DNA of 64,000 nt from Diadophis punctatus similis (Eukaryota > Chordata > Lepidosauria > Squamata > Dipsadidae), in NCBI GenBank assembly GCA_023053685.1, contig JALIGW010000016.1:11562780-11626779 (forward strand), written 5' to 3'. Below the pieces are notes generated by a model. That model made no database searches. It saw nothing but the letters and a program-made list of their open reading frames with translations, and was not told where the DNA came from. The translations under genes were made by a program, and so were the position numbers. How positions within the stretch are numbered: the first letter of the stretch is position 1; the number at the start of each line of letters is the position of its first letter. Positions 44,683 through 64,000 of the stretch are shown here, piece after piece.

Positions 44683-44909
44683 CGAGCCCGGCGCTGAAGG
44701 GGAGGAGCTTCGGAGAGGGAGGGGGGAGAGGGAGGGAGAAGCAAAAGGTACTTCCCCAAGCCAAGCTTTCTTGCCGGACGGGAGATTCCAACTCCCAGAA
44801 TTCCCTGCGTTATTCGAAGAGGCATTGAATCGAAGAAGGCGCGCTTTTTCGTTCTGGCCCCTCCCTCGTGTCTCCCCCCGCCCCTCCCCCTTAGGGCTGT
44901 CTGTGGTTA

Positions 44910-45297
44910 CAGGTAGTTCTTGACCTACAACAGTGCATTTAGTGACCGTTCAAAGTCCCAATGGCACTGAAAAAAGGGGAGTTCTGACCGTTTTTCACAA
45001 TTACAAACTGCAGCATCCCCATGATCATGTGATCAACGTTCAGAAGCTTGGCCGCTGGTTCATACTTAGGACAGTTTGCTGTGTCCAGAGATCACGGGAT
45101 CCCCTTCTGAGAAGCGAAGTCGATGGGGAAGCCCGATTCACTTAACAACTGGGGTCACTAACTTATCAACTGCAGTGATTCACTTAACAGCTCTGGCAGG
45201 GAAGGTCAACATAATGGGGCAAAACTCACTTAGCAAATGTCTCACTTAACAACAGAAAATTTGGGCTCAATTATAGCCGTAAGTTGAAGACTACCTG
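44910..45297. mobile_element. Mariner/Tigger-like MITE beside the CEP126 CpG island
   Basis: 388 bp; ends CAGGTAGTTCTTGACCTACA and GTTGAAGACTACCTG; TA on the left. Confidence 0.75.
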
Positions 45298-45374
45298 TGT
45301 TTGGGGAGGGTGACTTCAAGTCAATTTTTAATTCTTGGCTGGACAAGTCTCTGCAAGTCTTTTTTTTTTTTTGG

Positions 45375-45530
45375 GCAAGATTTTCAAAGTGGATGCCATT
45401 GCCTGCTTCCAAGGGCTGAGAGAGAGGGACTGGCCCAAAGTCACCCAGTTGGCTTTATGTGTAGTGGAACTAAAACACCCAGTTTTTAGTCTGGTGCCTT
45501 AATCGCTGTGCCGAATTGGCTGTCATTATC
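45375..45530 (-). mobile_element. SINE fragment (minus)
   Basis: GAGAGAGGGACTGGCCCAAA, GTCACCCAGTTGGCT and GGTGCCTTAATCGCTGTGCC; second squamate SINE type. Confidence 0.5.
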
Positions 45531-45774
45531 TTTCACCTTATGTGGAGTTTAGATTTTTCTCTGTGATCAAAAGAACAGCTATGCTATGATTTCTTATGTT
45601 TTCTCCGTACACCTTCCCCTGTAATGCAAATTTTAATAGACTTTTCTATTAGACTGTTGTGTACAAGATCGATATTATTACTTTGTACCCTTGAGTCAGC
45701 CTTGATTACTTGTGAGTACAAAAACAAATCCCTGCAGTTTTCTTGGAAGCTTTTTTGGATGTGGTTTATTCCTT

Positions 45775-45900
45775 CTTCCTAGAGCTGGAGAAGGAAACCT
45801 GCCCAAAGTTACCCAACTGGATTCATGACTAAGATAGGGCTAGAATTCACATTTCTCTGGTCAACGTTCACATCTTAACCACTAGACCAAAGTAGTCCTC
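45775..45900 (-). mobile_element. SINE fragment (minus)
   Basis: GCCCAAAGTTACCCAACTGG and CATCTTAACCACTAGACCAA; second squamate SINE type. Confidence 0.5.
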
Positions 45901-45935
45901 AGCAAAACGAAGCAAAGGTAGTACCAATAGTAATG

Positions 45936-46190
45936 CAGTAAATTACTTGGGTGCAATCCCAAAACATCTGGAACAGCATTCAAATATCATTGGCATTGAC
46001 AAAATTATTGTCAGTCAATTGCAAAAGACAGCTTTACTTGGAACAGCTCATATCCTACAATGATACCTCTAACACTACCACAACATCTTCCTATCCCAGG
46101 GAAGGACTCAATAGATTGATAAAAATGCTGAACCCAATCTGAACATCTGGCTGATTATGCGACCAACAACAACAATAATAATTTATTAAA
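45936..46190 (+). mobile_element. R4/Dong LINE 3' fragment
   Basis: The stretch around ATTGACAAAATTATTGTCAG and its downstream sequence match the 3' ends at 11.7 kb and 24.0 kb; decayed, ending in an ACAACAATAATAAT tract. Confidence 0.7.
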
Positions 46191-46234
46191 TGCATATATT
46201 GCCAGCTCCCAGTGACTCTGGGTGGAAATATGCC

Positions 46235-46240
<6 letters not shown>

Positions 46241-46266
<26 letters not shown>
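46241..46266. repeat. (TG)n microsatellite
   Basis: About 13 TG units. Confidence 0.9.
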
Positions 46267-46645
46267 AATGGTATACTATTTTTTATATATAATAGTATAC
46301 CACTATTGTTTCATGCCTCCTTCCCCATTTAATACAGATTTTGGATATTGGATATCTCTTTTGCCTCTTCCTTCTTATGAAAGTAGTTTCCTTCAACTGA
46401 ATTCAGCTTCCAGAAACTTCATGGACATATTGGATGTACACATACTGAATTTTGGCATTCCTCCACACACCCCTTTCACATTTTAGGTAGATATTAGGGG
46501 AGTTTCTTATTGTCCAAATTGTTGTTTTTTTAAAATTATTATTTCCACAATTTCCCTAACTTCCCAATTTTACCATGAAGTATGGAGAGACAGAGGCAGG
46601 TTAAGATGCAGTTGATAACGAGCATCCCATTTGTTGTGTCAGCAC

Positions 46646-46983
46646 CAGTGGTGGGTTCCTACCGGAGCTGTCCGGTGCGTAGAAAGCGGCCGATTGCGCA
46701 ATTTGCATGTGACCGCTCCGGAGCCGTCTCCGCCGGTCCGTCGCGCGCGTCGCCATCTTTTTGTGACAATTTTTGGACAATTTTGCTTCTGCGCATGCAC
46801 GGAAGCAAAATCACGCCGAAATCTTGTGAGGGGATGCACGCTCGCGCGAGATTTCGGCACGATTTTGCTTCCGCGCATGCGAGGGGGCGCGTGTGCGCGT
46901 GTGCATAGTGAGCGTGCGCGCGCCTGAAATGTGGAGATGCGCGCGCAGCGCACTGGCATCGGTAAGCGAGCAACCCGCCCCTG
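46646..46983. mobile_element. hAT-like MITE, 'GTGGGTTCC' family, TSD GTCAGCAC
   Basis: 338 bp; starts CAGTGGTGGGTTCC, ends AACCCGCCCCTG; perfect duplication at 46638-46645 and 46984-46991. GC-rich interior gives spurious open frames on both strands. Confidence 0.9.
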
Positions 46984-47019
46984 GTCAGCACATCACGTGT
47001 AGTCAGTTATGCTTTGCAG

Positions 47020-47450
47020 TGTTAACAGATTAACAGAGTTGGAAGGGACCTTGTAGGTCATCTAGTCCAATCCTCCGCCCAAGCAGGAGACCCTACACCA
47101 TTTTTGACAAATGGCAGTCCAATCTCTTCTTGAAAGCCTGCAGTGATGAAGCTCCCATAACTTCTCAAGGCAAGCTGTTCCATTGATTGATTGTTCTCAC
47201 TGTCAGAAAATTTTTCCTTATTTCTAGGTTGAATCTCTCCTTAATCAGCTCCCATCCATTATTCCTTGTCTGGCCTTCAGGTGCCTTGGAAAATATCTTG
47301 AGCCCTTCCGCTCTGTGGCAGCCCCTCAACTATTGGAACACTGCTATCATGTCTCCCCTGGTTCTTCTCTTCAGTAGGCTAGCCATACCCAGTTCCTGTA
47401 ACCGTTCTTCATATGTTTTAGTCTCCAGTCCCCTAATAATGTGTTATGTG
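47020..47450 (-). mobile_element. CR1 LINE 3' end (minus)
   Basis: AACAGAGTTGGAAGGGACCT followed by antisense ORF2 C-terminus; similar to the 1011-1470 copy. Confidence 0.83.
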
Positions 47451-47865
47451 AACCCAGGTTCTTTTGAGATTAATCAGTTCATTGTGGAGCTCATTTGCCT
47501 TCTCCTACTGCAGACTGTAATATACCATAAAGATGAATTGTTGCCACACCAGCATATTCTGTTCTCTTCCTTCTTCTCTGTCCATTTCCCATACTTTACA
47601 TTTTGTGCGCAAAGAGAAATATATTGTGAGATTTACTAGCATAACTCTTGTCTTCGCCGTTTAATTTTAATTTCTTGCCTCCTCTTATTTTTTTATTTTT
47701 TATTTTAACTTTTATATACACTGTTTTATACTTTAACACTTTATTCTACACCACCCAGAGTCCTTCTCTGAGGGAGATTGACAGTATAGAGATGTGACCA
47801 ATCAACCAACAACTCTTTGGGAGTAGGGGTTTACAGCCATATTTTTCAAAGTAGTCTGTTCCATG

Positions 47866-48403
47866 CAGGGGCGGGTTCCTAATTTTTTACTACCACTCTG
47901 TGGGCGTGGCTTATTTTTTGGGTGTGGCTTGCCGGCCATGTGACTGGGTGGGCATGGCTTGCCGGCCATGTGACTGGGTGGGCGTGGCTTCTCGGACTGC
48001 TGAAGGGAGGGGAACTGAGATAGGTCCTGCCACCCATTCCCCCTCCCCTCAGCAGCTCGAGAAGCCTCAAACATGTGAAAATGCCTGGGATCATCACCGC
48101 ACGTTCGTGGCTTCTCAGACTACTGAAGGGAGGGGAATGGAGATAGCTCCTGCCGCCCGTTCTTTCAGCCTCTCACGCGTTCCCTCAGCCATCCTCCCCT
48201 GCTTGGACTCACTGTGGGGTAGGAAGGCAGTGCATGCACAGTGCCGGAAGTTCGACTTCTGGCCATGCACAGAAAAAATTTTTTTTTACATTTTTTAAAA
48301 AAATGACAGTGCCCAGGCAAGCCACCGCACCGATACTGTGACGTCACCAGCGGGCCGCTACCGGTGCTATAGAGTGGACCGCACCGGTAGGAACCCACCA
48401 CTG
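47866..48403. mobile_element. hAT-like MITE, 'GTGGGTTCC' family, TSD GTTCCATG
   Basis: 538 bp; starts CAGGGGCGGGTTCC, ends GGAACCCACCACTG; perfect duplication at 47858-47865 and 48404-48411. Similar ends to the 17783 copy. Confidence 0.9.
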
Positions 48404-48411
48404 GTTCCATG

Positions 48412-50134
48412 GAGTTTTTCTTTTGTAGATGAATTGGCTGTGTGTGGGCATGATAATTCTGTTTAACAAATGATTTTATTGTTCATTTTTTGGCATTGAT
48501 CCCAAAATAAAATAAACCACATTCAGATGAGTTCACCTATGGATCAAATAGGATCTACTCTGTGTTAGGGTTAGGGTTTAGTTAGTTATAGTTACCTCAA
48601 AGGTAAAATAATCTGCAGATTAAATCATGTTATAGTTTATCATTGGCTTTAGGAACAAACTATGTATGGACTACCTAAAATCAAATTTATATAAGGTTAT
48701 GAAGTCTGGACATGAAAGGGTTGGCTTTTTGGCTAAAGTTTCTGCTAAACACATTCCTGAATTCTTAATTCAAGACTTCATTGGCCAGCAGACAGCCTTT
48801 TCCAAGGCAATCTGAAACCGTTTGAAAAATGTTTATTCTTCCAACTCAGACATGATCTACCCTAGTAGATTCACCTCACTGATCTTCCTAAATATTATAT
48901 TTTTCATTTGGGCTGATTCAATAGTTCATAGTGTCGAGCCATGTTCTTCAATGGTAAGGTTTGTGTTCTATTGCCTTGATAAATGATAGAAACATAGACA
49001 GCAAATCCTGATTTCAAGTGGCGTTGTTTATTTCACCCCAAACCACTTCAATTGTTTTGAAAGATTGCTGTTAAAACTGATTTTGAAGCAACTAGCAACA
49101 GCAACTGTGCTTGTTTTTCTCCTGTTGTTTGATGTAGATTCTGTGAAACTTGCTGAAATTTACTAGGAATTTTGACTTTAACTTCTGCAAAGGCAGGGAA
49201 AGTTACCAGATCATTAATAAAAGCAAAACATGGAGGCATTTCTTTTGATAAATTATATGGGAGTGTTGCAATCTTTAGTCTAGTTCCTAGATGCATTTGG
49301 AGATAAGCGCTTGTTTTATTGCACATTTTTATATTAACAAAGGGGGGAAGTGGTGGGGTTTTTTTGGGGAGGGGGTAATTCTTTTTGTTTGTTGTAATTT
49401 TATCTGGAGATTCAAACTGGATTTGAATAAAGTTCTGGGTATTTTAAAGACCAATTTACTCTTTGCTTTTAAGTGTGGACTTTATCTGTTTTAAATGAGT
49501 TCTGGAAATTCTTTTATTTATTCTATTTCTTTTCCTGTCAGAGGATTAGGATTAGGATTAGGTGAAAGTTTTAATTAGTTTATTCTCGGTTTATATATCC
49601 CATAACGTATCTAATTTTAGTCTTTGCCCATTACATTTTGTTATTCTTTTAGGGAATGTGTTTCATATGATGTTCTGGCATGATATAATTGGCCTCAGAA
49701 ACTGAAGATATAATGATGAATTTCTATAGAAACTACAAACAAAATGTTATATGGCCACCCCACAGATATTTATTGGAAGTCTATCCAATTGTATTCAGTG
49801 GAGTCTCAATCTATACTTAAGAATTTTCCAAATACAAATTAAGTTTTTACTTTCAAAGGAGAATTCTACAATGAGTATCACTTACTATGAACTGTTCTAA
49901 GGGAATATATATTTATGTGAGGATAAAAAGGCCCAGTAGAAATATTTAAATAACCAAAGCATTTTTTTCTCCCTGGTTTCAAAAAAATAGTTCAATATAT
50001 TGTTTTTCTTTTATTCTAAAAATAAAATAAATATTTAAACATTTATCATGAACATTTGATTTCAAGTCTGATATAGAAACTCTTCCAAAAGATATGTTTA
50101 TATCCCAGAATAGTTTTCTACAAGCTTTTTACTT
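48412..50134. other. Intergenic between CEP126 and ANGPTL5
   Basis: No exon recognised. Short telomere-like runs (TTAGGGTTAGGG near 48570, GGATTAGGATTAGG near 49543) are too short to be more than incidental. Confidence 0.5.
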
Positions 50135-50375
50135 TAGATTTTTTTTAATCCAGCCCTTTATTATTTTTATAAATAACTCAAAGTGGCAAACATACCTAAT
50201 ACTCCTTCCTCCTCCTCTTTTTCCCACAAAAGTAACATTGTAAGATTAGTTAGGCTGAGAAAGAGTGATTGATCCAAAGTCACCCGACCATTTTTCATGC
50301 CTAAGGCAGGACTAGAACTCATGCTCTCCTGGTTTCTAACCTGGTGCCTTAACCACTAGATCAAACTGACTCTCT
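50135..50375 (-). mobile_element. Second squamate SINE type (minus)
   Basis: TTTATTATTTTTATAAATAA tail, TTAGGCTGAGAAAGAGTGAT, and CACTAGATCAAACTGACTC head; nearly full length. Confidence 0.65.
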
Positions 50376-51001
50376 CCAGATACCTTACAATTTTAGTTTT
50401 TGAAATTTCCCAACTACTATGTTGCCTGGGAATTCTGGGAATGGCAGCCCAAACACATCTGGAGGGTCCCAAGTTGTATCCGAAGCATTTGTTAGTATTC
50501 TGCATACACCTACAAGTTTGATGCATGAATAACAATAGTACTTAGTTTTATATACCGTTTCATAGTGCAATATGAAACATCATATTGGCTTGCAAAATAC
50601 AGTACATTGCAGATTAGAGATCTTGGCTTGCATAGAACAGAGTGAGTATACATGAGATTAGAATGGGGTTTAGTTTAGTTGACTAGTGAAAATGCAACAG
50701 GATGATTGGCACTGTCCTTATGTCTAAAATTCTGTTTAGATAAAGCACCACCAGAGCAAACAAAGAGTACAGTCACCATGTGTTTTACTGCTCAACTATA
50801 TTACAGTAACAGGAAACAGGAAACTACTCCGAACAAAAGAACATAGAGTATATACCATAGAGCCAGACTTTTAAATACTGCCATCTACTGGCTGAATACT
50901 ACTGTAGTTGTTGCATAGAAACACATTCCAACAATGAATTCCAACACTTTACCATTTATATGAATGCTTCATATGGCAGGGATATGACTTAGGCTGGAAA
51001 C

Positions 51002-51145
51002 CAGTAGTGGGTTCTAAAACCCTTTACTACCGGTTTGTGCGCATGCTCGCATGAGCAGAAGCGTCCCGGGCAAGTGGGCAGAGCCTCCCACTGCCAGCGC
51101 TACCGGTTCTAAGAACCGGTCAGAACCGGGAGCAACCCACCACTG
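51002..51145. mobile_element. hAT-like MITE, 'GGTTCTTAGAACC' family, TSD CTGGAAAC
   Basis: 144 bp; starts CAGTAGTGGGTTCTAAAACC, ends AGCAACCCACCACTG; perfect duplication at 50994-51001 and 51146-51153. Confidence 0.9.
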
Positions 51146-51384
51146 CTGGAAACAATATCGTATCTGTCTTTATGTGAAAACTTTAATTAACTAAAGGTAG
51201 GATAGGTGGTAGAGGTCAGTTTTTATGAATGTATCCAGTAATGCAATAGCATCTGAATGATTACATTTTGTGATTTAAGAGGTGTCACTGGTAAACAGCA
51301 TGTGTGAAGGGAAGTGAAAAAGAGGGAGCGAAAGGAAGACATGAATGTTTGTGAAACTAAGAGAAAACGGAAAGATGTAATTGA

Positions 51385-51540
51385 TCTGAATGAGAAACCA
51401 GGAGAGTGTGAGTTCTAGACCTGCCTTAGGCACAAAAAATGTTTGGGCGACTTTGGATCAGTCCCTCTTTCTCAGTCCAACTAATCTCATAAGGTTGCTG
51501 TGAGATTAGTTGCTGCTGAATGAAGGTGGTCTGGTCTTGT
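51385..51540 (+). mobile_element. Second squamate SINE type (plus, partial)
   Basis: GAAACCAGGAGAGTGTGAGTT, TCTAGACCTGCCTTAGGCAC and TTGGATCAGTCCCTC. Confidence 0.55.
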
Positions 51541-51581
51541 GAAAATTACAAGTCCTGTATAAAAAAAAGTATGTGGATGAT

Positions 51582-51977
51582 CAGGGGTGGGCTCCAAATA
51601 TTTTAGCAAGGGGTTCTCTGACCGGTTGCTGGGTGGGTGTGGCCTACTCCGCCTCCCGCACCACAGCAGGGAGGAAGCGTTTTTGCCCTCCCCAGGCTCT
51701 GGAGGCTTTCCTCAAGCCTCCGGGAGGCCGAAAACGGCCTCCCCAGGCTACAGAGGTTCTCTGGAGGTCTGGTAGGCCCATTTTTCACCCTCCCCAAGCC
51801 TCTGCGCACGCCCTGCATTTACCTGCATCCAAAATGGGCTGCATGGGGACTCCTGGGAGGGGCGTGTCAGGGTGGGTGGGGCCAGCCAGGAGTGGGATTT
51901 GGGGGTTCTCCGAACTGCACAGAATCTTAGCTAGAGGGTCTCCTGAACCCCTGCGAACCCCCAGCAGCCCACCCCTG
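51582..51977. mobile_element. hAT-like MITE, 'GGTGGGCT' family, TSD TGGATGAT
   Basis: 396 bp, inverse orientation of the 4177 copy; starts CAGGGGTGGGCTCC, ends GCCCACCCCTG; perfect duplication at 51574-51581 and 51978-51985. Just 5' of ANGPTL5 coding exon 1. Confidence 0.9.
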
Positions 51978-52050
51978 TGGATGATATGAATGGAAGTTAA
52001 AAAAAAGGGTATTTGAAACAAGGGAAATAGTCATTTTCTCAGTTCTGAAA

Positions 52051-64000
<11,950 letters not shown>

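Larger units (their letters stand above)
44160..44900. promoter_or_regulatory. CEP126: CpG island and promoter of CEP126
   Basis: About 740 bp of strongly GC- and CpG-rich DNA covering CEP126 coding exon 1 and its upstream region, in sharp contrast to the AT-rich flanks. No TATA box seen. Long open frames on both strands here are by-products of the base composition. Confidence 0.8.

Noticed and set aside
44198..44825. Several open frames of 80-144 codons on both strands in the CpG island
   Set aside because: They follow from GC-rich composition. Only the frame ending in phase 2 at 44167 joins CEP126 exon 2 correctly.
46582..46991. Overlapping Arg/Ala-rich frames on both strands
   Set aside because: They lie in a hAT-like MITE with perfect 8-bp duplication; no protein similarity.
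48565..48585. Interstitial telomere repeat
   Set aside because: Only two TTAGGG units; expected by chance.

Overview
The window is vertebrate nuclear DNA, most probably from a squamate and likely an advanced snake. This rests on the repeat content: CR1 LINE 3' ends with ATTCT-type tails, tRNA-headed squamate SINEs, an R4/Dong LINE, very many short hAT-like elements, and long AAAT, TA and TCTA microsatellites. No database search was possible; genes were recognised by reading translated exons and comparing them with remembered human orthologues.

Three spliced genes are present in the same order and relative orientation as on human 11q22. (1) CFAP300 (C11orf70), minus strand, about 5.2-12.3 kb: the first four coding exons (145 codons) are here and the last exons must lie left of base 1. 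(2) CEP126 (KIAA1377), minus strand, about 25.6-44.4 kb: apparently complete, 12 coding exons with consistent splice phase, about 1174 codons, from a CpG-island promoter to an AATAAA signal. (3) ANGPTL5, plus strand, from about 52.05 kb past the right edge: a short signal-peptide exon and six further exons through the first half of the fibrinogen-like domain; the final exon(s) lie beyond 64 kb.

CFAP300 (dynein-arm assembly) and CEP126 (basal body/centrosome) are both cilium genes on the same strand. Each has an RFX-type X-box in its proximal promoter: a full match 31 bp upstream of the CFAP300 ATG, and a two-mismatch version about 240 bp upstream of the CEP126 ATG. ANGPTL5 encodes a secreted protein and lies head-to-head with CEP126, about 7.6 kb away.

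The rest is introns and intergenic DNA packed with mobile elements. The clearest pattern is a set of at least seven sequence families of short non-autonomous elements. Nearly all begin CAG, end CTG and carry 8-bp target duplications, most of them perfect; this is the hallmark of hAT transposons. Several are nested in SINEs, LINEs or TA-flanked elements, giving a readable insertion order. A 5'-truncated R4/Dong LINE (22360-24160) keeps a 548-codon open frame with reverse transcriptase, zinc finger and restriction-like endonuclease motifs; it sits against a TAA repeat with a 13-bp direct repeat on each side. TA-flanked mariner/Tigger-like elements, two related solo LTRs, L2/CR1 fragments and a probable BovB fragment make up much of the remainder. 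No undescribed enzymatic or defence system was found.
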